A DNA stretch of 64,000 nucleotides from Pokkaliibacter sp. MBI-7 (GCF_029846635.1 NZ_JARVTG010000001.1:2795001-2859000), one strand, 5' to 3'. Shown: positions 17,197 to 25,395, counted from the stretch's first letter. The notes: generated from the sequence alone by a model not told the origin. Numbers and translations are program-made.

Positions 17197-17760
17197 ATGA
17201 GCACGCCGCGCTTTTGTCCGCAGTGTGGTCAGCCGGGGCTGCAATATCGCCAGCCTGCCGGTGATACACACCTGCGGCTGGTGTGCCCGGCGTGTCACCA
17301 TATTCACTACCAGAATCCCAAAGTCATCACCGGCTGCATTATCGAGCGTGATGGCGGCTATCTGCTGTGCCAGCGCGCCATCGAACCGCGGGCTGGCAGC
17401 TGGACGCTGCCTGCAGGGTTTATGGAAAACGGTGAGACCACCGAGCAGGCTGCCCTGCGTGAGGTGTGGGAAGAAAGCGGTATCCGTGCGCAGATCATCG
17501 CGCCGTATTCGATCTTCAGTGTGCCTGCTATCAGCGAGGTGTATATCGTGTTTCGCGCGCGGGTCCTGGAAGAGAGCGGGCAGTTCGGTGAAGAGACGGC
17601 CGCCTGTCGCTTTTTCGCCCCTGCTGAGATGCCCTGGGACAACATTTCCTATCCTGCTATCCGCCAGATTCTCGAGCGCTATATCGATGAACAGCGCAAC
17701 GGCATCTTTGGTATCTACATGGGCAGCGACGCCGGCGGTACGGTGCACTTTGTGCGCTGA
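17197..17760 (+). CDS. NUDIX hydrolase with N-terminal zinc ribbon
   Basis: 187 residues. Zinc-ribbon cysteines are C7, C10, C30 and C33. The Nudix box is complete at residues 74-96 (G74, E80, R88-E89, E92-E93, G95). This architecture hydrolyses nucleoside diphosphate derivatives such as ADP-ribose, NADH or FAD-type dinucleotides. It follows gntR by 3 bp. Its last 33 bp are repeated exactly after the Fic gene downstream (17729-17761 and 19230-19262), which marks an insertion at its 3' end that preserved the coding sequence. The substrate is open; a flavin or pyridine dinucleotide would fit the neighbourhood. Confidence 0.88.
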   Translation: MSTPRFCPQCGQPGLQYRQPAGDTHLRLVCPACHHIHYQNPKVITGCIIERDGGYLLCQRAIEPRAGSWTLPAGFMENGETTEQAALREVWEESGIRAQIIAPYSIFSVPAISEVYIVFRARVLEESGQFGEETAACRFFAPAEMPWDNISYPAIRQILERYIDEQRNGIFGIYMGSDAGGTVHFVR

Positions 17761-17761
17761 C
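17729..17761. repeat. 33-bp direct repeat, left copy (NUDIX 3' end)
   Basis: Exact 33-bp match to 19230-19262, offset 1501 bp. It covers the last ten codons and stop of the NUDIX gene plus one base. The flanking bases differ on both sides (17728/19229 and 17762/19263), so the boundaries are sharp. It behaves like an attachment-site or target duplication around the Fic gene. Confidence 0.9.
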
Positions 17762-17831
17762 CTTTATGCGTGTGCTTCAGTGCATCGAGTTACTTTGACA
17801 GGACGGCTTTTTACTCATAATTTTGTTAAAA

Positions 17832-17852
17832 ACTAATTATCAAAATATTAGT
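17832..17852. promoter_or_regulatory. Inverted repeat upstream of fic
   Basis: ACTAAT (17832-17837) and ATTAGT (17847-17852) flank a 9-bp A+T-rich spacer, 14 bp before the Fic start codon and overlapping the likely promoter. Possible autoregulatory operator for the Fic protein's own C-terminal DNA-binding region. Confidence 0.4.
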
Positions 17853-17865
17853 AAATGGAGCTGTC

Positions 17866-19230
17866 GTGAAAATACCCGAGTCTCCCATTCCCTATCAGCA
17901 GCTGCTAGCTAAGCTACTGAATGTGGATGGTGGCAATGATGTGCTGACTAAGGTGATGACCTCTAGTATTGGCGCAACCGATACCAAGGGGCGTTATCTG
18001 CATTGGGAGAAAGTCAAATACTTACCTGCGCCAGAGGGCTTCACCAGTGAGTCTTACTGGTTCGCCATGAAAACTGCTCGACGAAAGATGCAAAAAAAAA
18101 CGCCTTTTCTGGCTAAAGACGGAAGTAACTTCTGGTATTGCGTCCCTGATGTGTTGCAAAAAGAGCTGCATTGGCTGGATCAGAATACGGCTGGCAGCAT
18201 TTCTATGAATTCTCCTGTGACCAATGCACATACCCGAGACACCTATCTAGTTAGTTCTTTGATAGAGGAATCTATCAGTTCTAGTCAGCTTGAGGGCGCT
18301 TCAACAACTCGTAATGTTGCCAAGGAAATGCTCAGGCAGAACCGCACACCGAAAGATCACAGTGAACAGATGATCTACAACAACTATGCTGCCATGCGCT
18401 TAATTCGAGAGTTCCGGGAGGATGACCTGACTGAACCCTTGATGCTGGAGCTACATCGCATCTTGACTCAGGGGACGTTGGAAGAGGCCAGCAAAGCTGG
18501 CCACTATCGGCACATGGCGGATGACATCCATGTTGTAGACAGTAGTGTGCAGGAAGTATTGCATACGCCGCCCGCTGCGGACGAGTTACCTGAGCGAATG
18601 AGCAGATTATGCTGGTTTGCCAACCAAACCGATGAAGATGCATTCGTTCACCCGGTGATCAAGGCGATCCTGCTACATTTTATGATTGGGTATGATCATC
18701 CTTTTGTGGATGGCAATGGTCGTACTGCGCGAGCACTGTTCTACTGGGCAATGTCAAAGTATGGGTATTGGCTAATGGAGTACATCTCAATATCCAACAT
18801 TATCAAGCAAGCTCCTGTGCAATATGGCAAAGCTTATCTGCATGTCGAAACGGATGAAAATGACCTGACCTACTTTCTCATTCATCAGGTTCAGGTCATC
18901 AAGGAGGCTGTAGTGTCGTTGCAGAACTACCTCCAGCGTAAGGCCTCAGAACTTGAGGAAGCAGAAAGCTTACTGGAGCGTTCACGGGCACGAGGTGAGC
19001 TGAATCATCGGCAGTTATCGCTACTGAAACATGCTCTGAAAAATCCAGGTGCGATTTACCGCATACAGGAACATCAAAGTTCTCATGCTATCAGCTATCA
19101 GACGGCGCGTACGGACCTATTGCGCATGTCAGATGTCTGGGGGTTATTGCGCAAGCGTAAATATGGGCGTGAGTTTGTGTTTGCTTCTCCCCAGAGTCTT
19201 CGTGAATTACTGGCTGCTGGAAAAGTATAA
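17866..19230 (+). CDS. Fic-family AMPylase with C-terminal winged helix
   Basis: 454 residues from GTG 17866 (TGGAG upstream). The Fic motif HPFVDGNGRTAR starts at H278 with all catalytic residues present. The inhibitory-helix motif S-x-x-x-E-G (S139 to E143) precedes it, so this is a self-inhibited class II Fic protein. The C-terminal part (about 375-450) looks like a winged-helix domain. Fic enzymes transfer AMP or other nucleotides to protein hydroxyls. The DNA is visibly more A+T-rich and uses different codons from its neighbours, and the gene alone fills a 1501-bp segment bounded by 33-bp direct repeats. It was probably acquired horizontally. No integrase is present. Confidence 0.9.
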   Translation: MKIPESPIPYQQLLAKLLNVDGGNDVLTKVMTSSIGATDTKGRYLHWEKVKYLPAPEGFTSESYWFAMKTARRKMQKKTPFLAKDGSNFWYCVPDVLQKELHWLDQNTAGSISMNSPVTNAHTRDTYLVSSLIEESISSSQLEGASTTRNVAKEMLRQNRTPKDHSEQMIYNNYAAMRLIREFREDDLTEPLMLELHRILTQGTLEEASKAGHYRHMADDIHVVDSSVQEVLHTPPAADELPERMSRLCWFANQTDEDAFVHPVIKAILLHFMIGYDHPFVDGNGRTARALFYWAMSKYGYWLMEYISISNIIKQAPVQYGKAYLHVETDENDLTYFLIHQVQVIKEAVVSLQNYLQRKASELEEAESLLERSRARGELNHRQLSLLKHALKNPGAIYRIQEHQSSHAISYQTARTDLLRMSDVWGLLRKRKYGREFVFASPQSLRELLAAGKV

Positions 19231-19262
19231 CGCCGGCGGTACGGTGCACTTTGTGCGCTGAC
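19230..19262. repeat. 33-bp direct repeat, right copy (after fic)
   Basis: Exact copy of 17729-17761. Its first base is the last base of the Fic stop codon. Beyond it the sequence returns to the GC-rich composition of the neighbourhood (gap before the convergent DUF1330 gene), so this is the original junction of the NUDIX gene with its downstream DNA. Confidence 0.9.
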
Positions 19263-19289
19263 GTACCGCCTGCCCTTATCCTTTGCCGC

Positions 19290-19580
19290 TCAGGCCATTC
19301 CTTCCACAATAATCACCTCGGCATGTGCTGCCCCCTGACGGTACTGGCAGGCCTGCTGGTATTCCTCTGACTGATAACAGGCCAGCGCCTGCTGGTAGGA
19401 GTCAAACTCGATCACCACACTGCGCTGCGGCGTAGTGCGACCTTCCATCGCCTGACTCTGGCCACCACGGGCCAGCAGCCGGCCACCGTATAGGGCAAAG
19501 GCCGCCGGTGCCCGCTGGATGTACTGGCGGTACTGTTCGTCATCGGTCACGTCCACGTGGGCAATCCAATAGGCTTTCAT
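19290..19580 (-). CDS. DUF1330 family protein
   Basis: 96-residue member of the DUF1330 ferredoxin-like (dimeric alpha/beta barrel) family. It starts MKAYWIAHVDVTD, has the central YGGRLLARGG and VVIEFDSYQQAL, and ends in EVIIVEGMA. No reaction is established for the family; relatives are often next to oxygenase and degradation genes. The ATG at 19580 follows AGGAGAAC; the frame is open to 19634 without homology. It is divergent from the RibB-like gene across a perfect 18-bp palindrome, which places it in the GntR regulon. Confidence 0.8.
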   Translation of the reverse strand: MKAYWIAHVDVTDDEQYRQYIQRAPAAFALYGGRLLARGGQSQAMEGRTTPQRSVVIEFDSYQQALACYQSEEYQQACQYRQGAAHAEVIIVEGMA

Positions 19581-19669
19581 ATAGTCGTTCTCCTGCTGAG
19601 ATGAGTCGGTGAGGTGGGCAAAACAGCTGGACAATTTCTGCTCATTTAGCTGTTCCGCTTCAATTTGTA

Positions 19670-19685
19670 TTATGGTATACCATAA
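19670..19685. promoter_or_regulatory. Perfect palindrome, predicted GntR operator (second copy)
   Basis: TTATGGTATACCATAA is identical to 12617-12632 and here extends to an 18-bp palindrome with one more A/T pair. It sits 41 bp before the RibB-like start and 89 bp before the DUF1330 start, so one site could control both directions. Confidence 0.75.
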
Positions 19686-19725
19686 TCCTGTGATGAGAAA
19701 TTAAGCAAGCAGGGATACCGGCAAC

Positions 19726-20880
19726 ATGGCTTTTGACTCCATCGAAGACATCATCGACGACATGCGCCAGGGCAAGATGGTCCTGCTGGTGGATGATGAA
19801 GATCGCGAAAATGAAGGGGATCTGCTGCTGGCGGCAGACTTCTGCAGCGCTGAGGCCATCAACTTCATGGCCAGAGAAGCACGTGGCCTGATCTGCCTGA
19901 CCCTGACGGAAGAACACTGCCAGCGTCTGGGCCTCGGCCAGATGGTGGCCAGCAACGGCAGCGCCTATGCCACCGCTTTTACCGTATCCATTGAAGCGGC
20001 CAGCGGCGTCACGACCGGGATCTCCGCCGCTGACCGTGCCCGTACCGTGCAGGTCGCCGTGGCCGCCGGCAGCAAGGCGGATGATCTGGTGCAGCCAGGG
20101 CACATCTTCCCGCTGCGCGCCCGCGATGGCGGTGTACTGACCCGCGCGGGTCATACCGAGGCGGGCTGTGATCTGGCCCGGCTGGCCGGGCTGACCCCGG
20201 CGGCGGTGATTGTCGAGGTGATGAATGATGATGGCAGCATGGCGCGCCGCCCTGATCTGGAGCGTTTTGCCCGTCATCACGGTATTCGTATCGGCACCAT
20301 CGCTGATCTGATCCATTACCGCCTGAGCCATGAGCACACCGTGCAGCGGGTCGGTGAGCGTGAACTGCCGACAGTGCACGGCACCTTCCGGCTGGTGTCT
20401 TATGAAGACCGCCTGACCGGCGGGGTACACATGGCCATGGTGATGGGTGAGATCGAGCGCCAGCAGCCGACCCTGGTGCGGGTGCATGTGATTGATCCAT
20501 TACGTGATCTGGTCGGTGCCGAGTACACCGGGCCACAGAACTGGACGCTGTGGGCGGCGCTGGAAAAAGTGGCTGCAGAAGGTCAGGGTGTGGTGGTGGC
20601 GCTGGCCAACAATGAGTCGTCACAGGCCCTGCTTGAGCGGGTACCGCAGCTGACCCGCGCCCGTCCGCGCTTTCAGCCCTCCCATTCCCGTATCTATTCC
20701 GAAGTCGGCACCGGAGCGCAGATTCTGCAGGATCTCGGTGTCGGCAAGCTGCGTCATCTGGGCGCACCTCTGAAGTACGCCGGTCTGACCGGTTATGACC
20801 TCGAAGTGGTAGAGAACATTCCTTATCAGCCTGTTGCCGTCAGCGGTGGACAGGCAGCGGCGGCAGGCAGCTCTGCCTGA
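19726..20880 (+). CDS. ribB: RibB-like 3,4-dihydroxy-2-butanone 4-phosphate synthase with degenerate GTP cyclohydrolase II domain
   Basis: 384 residues. The N-terminal domain (1-205) keeps the RibB active site: the acidic loop DDEDRENEGD (23-32) and H143 in GHTEAGCDLARLAG. It forms the four-carbon precursor of riboflavin from ribulose 5-phosphate. The C-terminal half (about 210-370) is a GTP cyclohydrolase II-like domain that lacks the zinc cysteines and the REGRG-type loop, so it is probably inactive, as in several Pseudomonas-type RibB proteins. The gene is in a flavin-dependent catabolic set and has the shared palindrome in its promoter. It is therefore more likely a dedicated flavin-supply enzyme than the housekeeping copy, which is not in this window. 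Confidence 0.85.
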   Translation: MAFDSIEDIIDDMRQGKMVLLVDDEDRENEGDLLLAADFCSAEAINFMAREARGLICLTLTEEHCQRLGLGQMVASNGSAYATAFTVSIEAASGVTTGISAADRARTVQVAVAAGSKADDLVQPGHIFPLRARDGGVLTRAGHTEAGCDLARLAGLTPAAVIVEVMNDDGSMARRPDLERFARHHGIRIGTIADLIHYRLSHEHTVQRVGERELPTVHGTFRLVSYEDRLTGGVHMAMVMGEIERQQPTLVRVHVIDPLRDLVGAEYTGPQNWTLWAALEKVAAEGQGVVVALANNESSQALLERVPQLTRARPRFQPSHSRIYSEVGTGAQILQDLGVGKLRHLGAPLKYAGLTGYDLEVVENIPYQPVAVSGGQAAAAGSSA

Positions 20881-21333
20881 CCGCCATCTATAACAAGGCC
20901 GGCAGTCATAGCGGCCAGCGTGTCAGCATGAGGGAAGGGCGCTGCGGATTGATCCGCCGTCCCCCGGAGATCCTGCATCGTGCGGGGGCGGGGCAGGGAG
21001 CCCGGTATAGCGGAGTACACTCCGCAGCAGAACGCGTCATTGAGTCGTAACACGTAGACATATCGCAATACCGAGAAAGTCAGCCAGGTTCGCCTGGTAC
21101 GTAACGCCATGGCCCGCTATCTGGTGCGTATCTTGCTGGTGTTCAGCAGGGATGTCGTCAGGTCGAACTGTGCACGAACGTTTGGCATACCATCAGTTGA
21201 TGTGCCGTATGCGTGCCGGTGAAGACAGCGGGCTGCCACGACCGGCCGCCACCGGGCACAGTGCTCCGGCGGCCACTGTTCCAGACTCGCGGGCTTCGCC
21301 CGTGTATACCGACATGACAACGAGGGCTATGAG
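20881..21333 (+). other. 453-bp non-coding leader before the ABC importer
   Basis: No gene is seen. The stretch holds several small hairpins: GCGGAT/ATCCGC (20944-20957), GCGGAGT/ACTCCGC (21010-21025), CCAGG-TTCG-CCTGG (21084-21097) and CGGGC/GCCCG (21290-21302). It also holds a near-operator TGGCATACCA (21183-21192). I looked for the conserved FMN-riboswitch core and did not find it. It is probably a promoter plus structured leader for the transporter. Confidence 0.45.
21183..21192. promoter_or_regulatory. Near-perfect GntR operator core upstream of the importer
   Basis: TGGCATACCA differs at one position from the TGGTATACCA core of the two perfect palindromes. It lies 141 bp before the binding-protein start. 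A weaker TGTATACC lies at 21303-21310. This suggests the importer and the monooxygenase share the same regulator. Confidence 0.5.
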
Positions 21334-22353
21334 ATGGTGGTGAAGAAAGGTGCGCTGGTACTGCTGGCGGCAGGCATGATGATGAGCAGCGGCTGGGCGG
21401 CAGCCAGCAGTGTGAATTTTGTCAGCTGGGGCGGCTCCACCCAGGAGGCGCAGGAAAAAGCCTGGGCAGAGCCCTTTACTGCCAGCACGGGCACTGCGGT
21501 GGTGCAGGATGGCCCGACCGACTACGGCAAGCTCAAGGCCATGGTGATGAGCAAGAACGTGCAGTGGGATGTGGTCGATGTGGAGGCAGACTTCGCCCTG
21601 CGCGCCGCGGCTGAAGGTCTGCTGGAACCCATGGACTTCAGTGTGATCGACAAGAGCAAGATCGACCCGCGCTTCGTCTCTGACCACGGTGTCGGCTCCT
21701 TCTATTTCTCCTTCGTCCTCGGCTTCAACAAGAGCAAGGTCAAGTCTGGCTCTCCGGCAGACTGGAGCGCCCTGTTTGATACCAAAACCTATCCCGGCAA
21801 GCGCGCGCTGTACCAGTGGCCCAGCCCCGGTGTGCTGGAGCTGGCACTGCTGGCTGACGGCGTACCGGCAGACAAGCTCTATCCGCTGGATCTCGACCGT
21901 GCTTTCAAAAAGCTCGACACCATCAAAAAAGACATCGTCTGGTGGGGTAGCGGTGCCAAATCGCAGCAGCTGCTGGCTTCCGGTGAAACCACGCTGGGCC
22001 AGTTCTGGAATGGCCGGGTCTACGCCCTGCAGAAAGACGGCGCGCCGGTGGGCGTGAGCTGGAAGCAGAATCTGGTCATGGCTGATTTTCTGGTGGTGCC
22101 CAAGGGGGCGAAGAACAAGGAGGCGGCGATGAAGTTTCTGGCTGAAGCCAGCAGCGCCAAAGGTCAGGCAGAGTTTGCCAACCTGACCGCCTATGCACCG
22201 ATCAATACCGACAGCGTCAGTCAGCTCGACAGCAGTCTGGCAGCCAGTCTGCCCACTGCTCATGCGGCGGATCAGATCACTCTCGATTATGCCTACTGGG
22301 CCAAAAACGGGGCCGATATTGCCAGCCGCTGGAACGAATGGCTGGTGCAGTAA
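21334..22353 (+). CDS. Polyamine-type ABC transporter substrate-binding protein (PotD/PotF-like)
   Basis: 339 residues. A signal peptide covers about 1-23 (ending WAAA/SS). The mature part begins VNFVSWGGSTQEAQEKAW, has DYGKLKAMVM, DVVDVEADFALRA and WGSGAKSQQLLASGE, and matches the spermidine/putrescine-like SBP_bac_8 family. It delivers a solute to the two permeases downstream. Its stop overlaps the first permease start (TAATG). Cationic amines are typical ligands but family members also take carboxylates, thiamine or phosphonates, so the substrate is open. Confidence 0.85.
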   Translation: MVVKKGALVLLAAGMMMSSGWAAASSVNFVSWGGSTQEAQEKAWAEPFTASTGTAVVQDGPTDYGKLKAMVMSKNVQWDVVDVEADFALRAAAEGLLEPMDFSVIDKSKIDPRFVSDHGVGSFYFSFVLGFNKSKVKSGSPADWSALFDTKTYPGKRALYQWPSPGVLELALLADGVPADKLYPLDLDRAFKKLDTIKKDIVWWGSGAKSQQLLASGETTLGQFWNGRVYALQKDGAPVGVSWKQNLVMADFLVVPKGAKNKEAAMKFLAEASSAKGQAEFANLTAYAPINTDSVSQLDSSLAASLPTAHAADQITLDYAYWAKNGADIASRWNEWLVQ

Positions 22354-23309
22354 TGGCAGAGGTCAGCTCAACCGTCCGTTCGCTGCCGGCAGGGGCTGAC
22401 AGCCAGGGTGCCGCGCGCACCCTGGCCGCTCCCGGCCGCCCTCTTTCCCAGTCCCGCACGCCGCAGGGCTGGCTGGATCTGCAACGCTGGCGTGGCAGCG
22501 CCGCCTTGCTGCCGGCCTTGCTGTTTCTCGGGGCTTTTTTTCTTCTGCCCTTGCTGGGCCTGCTGCTGCGGGGCTTTACCGAGCCGCAGCCGGGGCTGGG
22601 CAACTATGCCCAGCTGTTCGCCAACGCGGCCTATGCCCGCGTGCTGTTCAACACCTTTGCGGTGGCCACACTGGTCACGCTGATCAGCGTGCTGCTGGCC
22701 TTTCCGCTGGCCTGGGTCATCACGCTGGTGCCCCGCGGCTGGGGGCGTCTGGTACTAAATATCGTGCTGCTGTCGATGTGGACCAGCCTGCTGGCCCGCA
22801 CCTATTCGTGGCTGGTACTGCTGCAGGGGTCGGGGGTGATTAACTCACTGCTGATGAGCCTCGGGCTGATCGATGAGCCGCTGGAAATGGTCAACAACCT
22901 GACCGGCGTGGTGATCGGCATGAGCTATATCATGCTGCCCTTTATCGTACTGCCGCTGCAGGCCACCATGCAGGCGCTTGATCCCATGGTGCTGCAGGCC
23001 GGTGCCATCTGTGGCGCCAGTCCGTGGGTCAACTTCTGGCGGGTATTTCTGCCGCTGTGTCGCCCGGGGCTGTTTTCCGGTGGTCTGATGGTGTTCGTCA
23101 TGTCCCTCGGCTACTACGTCACGCCAGCCCTGCTGGGCGGTGCGCAGAACATGATGCTGCCTGAATTCATCATCCAGCAGGTGCAGTCTTTCCTTAACTG
23201 GGGGCTGGCCAGTGCCGCTGCGGCGCTGCTGGTGCTGCTCACGCTGGTGTTGTTCTACCTCTATCTGAAGCTGCAGCCGGAATCGCCGGTGGGCGCAGGA
23301 GGTAAGTAA
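22353..23309 (+). CDS. ABC transporter permease 1 (PotB-like)
   Basis: 318 residues. A hydrophilic N-terminal tail of about 45 residues precedes six predicted helices (the first about 48-70). The EAA loop lies in the AGAICGASPWVNFWRVFLPLC segment. The ATG at 22353 shares its A with the stop codon of the binding protein; an earlier in-frame ATG at 22338 is inside that gene. It is the first of two permeases of the polyamine-type importer and is followed within 2 bp by the second. Confidence 0.87.
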   Translation: MAEVSSTVRSLPAGADSQGAARTLAAPGRPLSQSRTPQGWLDLQRWRGSAALLPALLFLGAFFLLPLLGLLLRGFTEPQPGLGNYAQLFANAAYARVLFNTFAVATLVTLISVLLAFPLAWVITLVPRGWGRLVLNIVLLSMWTSLLARTYSWLVLLQGSGVINSLLMSLGLIDEPLEMVNNLTGVVIGMSYIMLPFIVLPLQATMQALDPMVLQAGAICGASPWVNFWRVFLPLCRPGLFSGGLMVFVMSLGYYVTPALLGGAQNMMLPEFIIQQVQSFLNWGLASAAAALLVLLTLVLFYLYLKLQPESPVGAGGK

Positions 23310-23311
23310 GT

Positions 23312-24121
23312 ATGCTGCTGACTCCCAATGCCATGGGCCCGAAACTGAAGGGCGGTCTGTATCTGCTGACCGGCCTGATTGCCCTGTTTCTGCTGCTGCC
23401 CATCGTTTTTATCGTGCTGTTGTCGTTTGGTTCCTCACAGTGGCTGGTGTTTCCGCCGCCGGGCTGGACCTTCAAGTGGTACAGCGAGTTCTTTGCCAGC
23501 AGCGGCTGGATGCTGGCGGCGGTGGCCAGCCTCAAGGTGGCGGTGCTGACCACGGTCTTTGCCGTGGCGCTGGGGATGCCCACGGCCTTTGCACTGGTAC
23601 GCGGCCGCTTTCCCGGACGCGAGCTGCTGTACGGCCTGTTTACCCTGCCGATGATCGTACCGCTGGTGATCATTGCGGTGGCGGTGTACGGCCTGTTTTT
23701 GCAGCTGGGTTACACCGGCACCCTGTTTGCCTTTGTTGTCAGTCACGTCATCGTGGCACTGCCTTTCACCGTCATAGCCATCATCAATTCGCTGAAGCTG
23801 TTTGACCGCTCCATCGAGGATGCGGCGGTGATCTGCGGGGCGTCACGCTGGCAGGCGATCTGGCGGGTCACGCTGCCATCGATCAAACCGGGGGTGATCT
23901 CCGGTGCCCTGTTCGCGTTTCTGGTGTCGTGGGATGAGGTGGTGCTGAGCGTGATGATGGCCAGCCCGACCCTGCAGACCCTGCCGGTAAAAATGTGGTC
24001 GACCCTGCGCCAGGATCTGACCCCGGTGATCGCGGTGGCCTCGACCCTGCTGATTGCTCTGTCGGTGATGGTGATGTGCAGCGCGGCCTGGCTGCGGCGG
24101 CGCAGTGACGCACGCAGCTGA
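23312..24121 (+). CDS. ABC transporter permease 2 (PotC-like)
   Basis: 269 residues with six predicted helices. The EAA loop is in DAAVICGASRWQAIWRVTLP. The N-terminal LFLLLPIVFIVLLSFGSS is typical of PotC/PotI-type subunits. It pairs with permease 1 to form the membrane channel. It begins 2 bp after permease 1, and the ATPase follows 62 bp later. Confidence 0.87.
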   Translation: MLLTPNAMGPKLKGGLYLLTGLIALFLLLPIVFIVLLSFGSSQWLVFPPPGWTFKWYSEFFASSGWMLAAVASLKVAVLTTVFAVALGMPTAFALVRGRFPGRELLYGLFTLPMIVPLVIIAVAVYGLFLQLGYTGTLFAFVVSHVIVALPFTVIAIINSLKLFDRSIEDAAVICGASRWQAIWRVTLPSIKPGVISGALFAFLVSWDEVVLSVMMASPTLQTLPVKMWSTLRQDLTPVIAVASTLLIALSVMVMCSAAWLRRRSDARS

Positions 24122-24183
24122 CCTCCGGTCCGCATCCTCAACAAGCTATGCCCGGCGCCTGCCGTCGGTGGAAGGAGTGAATT

Positions 24184-25350
24184 ATGAATGCCGTGCTGCA
24201 AGCGAGCGCCCACCCCGAGGCCACTGCGCCTGCCAGCGATACGCTGGTCAGTCTGCGCCATCTGCACAAACACTACGGTGACTTCGTCGCGGTGGATGAT
24301 CTGTCACTGGATATTCGTGACGGTGAATTCCTCACTTTTCTCGGTTCCAGTGGCTCAGGTAAAACCACCACCCTGTCGATGCTGGCCGGTTTTGAGACCC
24401 CCAGCAGTGGCGACATTCTGGTCGGTGGCCGGTCGCTGGTGAAGGTGCCACCCCACAAGCGTGACATCGGCATGGTGTTCCAGCGCTACTCGCTGTTTCC
24501 TCACCTGTCCGTGCGCGACAACATCGCTTTCCCGCTGACGATCCGCAAGCAGGATGCGGGCGAGCGTCAGCGCCGGGTAGACGACATGCTGCGGCTGGTG
24601 CAGCTGGAAAAGTTTGCCCACCGCCGCCCGGCCCATCTGTCCGGAGGTCAGCAGCAGCGCGTGGCCATCGCCCGGGCGCTGGTATACGAACCGCGCATCC
24701 TGCTGATGGACGAGCCACTGGGCGCGCTGGACAAGAAACTGCGTGAAGACCTGCAGGACGAGCTGCGTCATCTGCACCGGCGGCTGGGTATCACCATTGT
24801 TTACGTTACCCACGATCAGGAAGAGGCAATGCGCCTGTCACAGCGCATTGCCATTTTCAGCTACGGCAAAATTGTCGGCCTCGGCAGTGGCTATGAGCTG
24901 TACCAGAACCCGCCCAATGCCTTTGTTGCCTCCTTCCTTGGCAACTCCAACTTCCTCGCCTGCCGGGCCAGCAGTCAGCACAGTGCAGACTTTGCCGGGC
25001 AAACCCTGGCCATGCGCCACACTCCCGGTGTGCGTGCCGGGCAGGCGCTGATGCTGATGGTACGGCCGGAAAAAGCACTGGCACTGGACCCGCAGCAGGC
25101 GGCCGCCACGCCGCTGCCCGTCGGCTGGAATGAGATCGGCGCGACCGTTGAGGAAGTGGTCTTCCTCGGTGAAAGCCTGACCTGCAGCGTGATCACCGCA
25201 GAGGGCAGCCGGATGACAGTGAAGTCGCTGTCCAGCCAGGTGCTGCCGCTACAGAACGGCGACAGCGTCCGGGTGCGCTGGCAGGTGGAAGATGCCTGCG
25301 TCTACAGCGACTGGAAGGCAGAAGACATTCAGCGGAGCACGGCGCCGTAA
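24184..25350 (+). CDS. ABC transporter ATP-binding protein (PotA-like)
   Basis: 388 residues. Walker A is GSSGSGKT (54-61), the signature LSGGQQQR about 155-162, Walker B LLMDEPLGALD about 174-184, and a C-terminal TOBE regulatory domain covers about 300-380. It powers the polyamine-type importer encoded just upstream. The strand, spacing and AAGGAG ribosome site indicate one operon with the binding protein and permeases, and probably with the monooxygenase that follows 126 bp later. Confidence 0.9.
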   Translation: MNAVLQASAHPEATAPASDTLVSLRHLHKHYGDFVAVDDLSLDIRDGEFLTFLGSSGSGKTTTLSMLAGFETPSSGDILVGGRSLVKVPPHKRDIGMVFQRYSLFPHLSVRDNIAFPLTIRKQDAGERQRRVDDMLRLVQLEKFAHRRPAHLSGGQQQRVAIARALVYEPRILLMDEPLGALDKKLREDLQDELRHLHRRLGITIVYVTHDQEEAMRLSQRIAIFSYGKIVGLGSGYELYQNPPNAFVASFLGNSNFLACRASSQHSADFAGQTLAMRHTPGVRAGQALMLMVRPEKALALDPQQAAATPLPVGWNEIGATVEEVVFLGESLTCSVITAEGSRMTVKSLSSQVLPLQNGDSVRVRWQVEDACVYSDWKAEDIQRSTAP

Positions 25351-25376
25351 CGTCGTGTCAGCACCACAGCGGACAG

Positions 25377-25395
25377 CGGCAGCAGGCCGCTGCCG
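25377..25395 (+). other. Intercistronic hairpin before the monooxygenase gene
   Basis: CGGCAGC (25377-25383) and GCTGCCG (25389-25395) form a perfect 7-bp stem with a 5-nt loop and no U-tract. It may stabilise or process the mRNA between transporter and monooxygenase genes rather than terminate it. Confidence 0.35.

Noticed and set aside
17762..19290. Integrase or transposase for the Fic segment
   Set aside because: The segment contains only the Fic gene and short flanks; no recombinase or terminal inverted repeats are seen.
20881..21333. FMN riboswitch before the importer/flavin genes
   Set aside because: I looked for the conserved RFN core blocks; only unrelated small hairpins are present.
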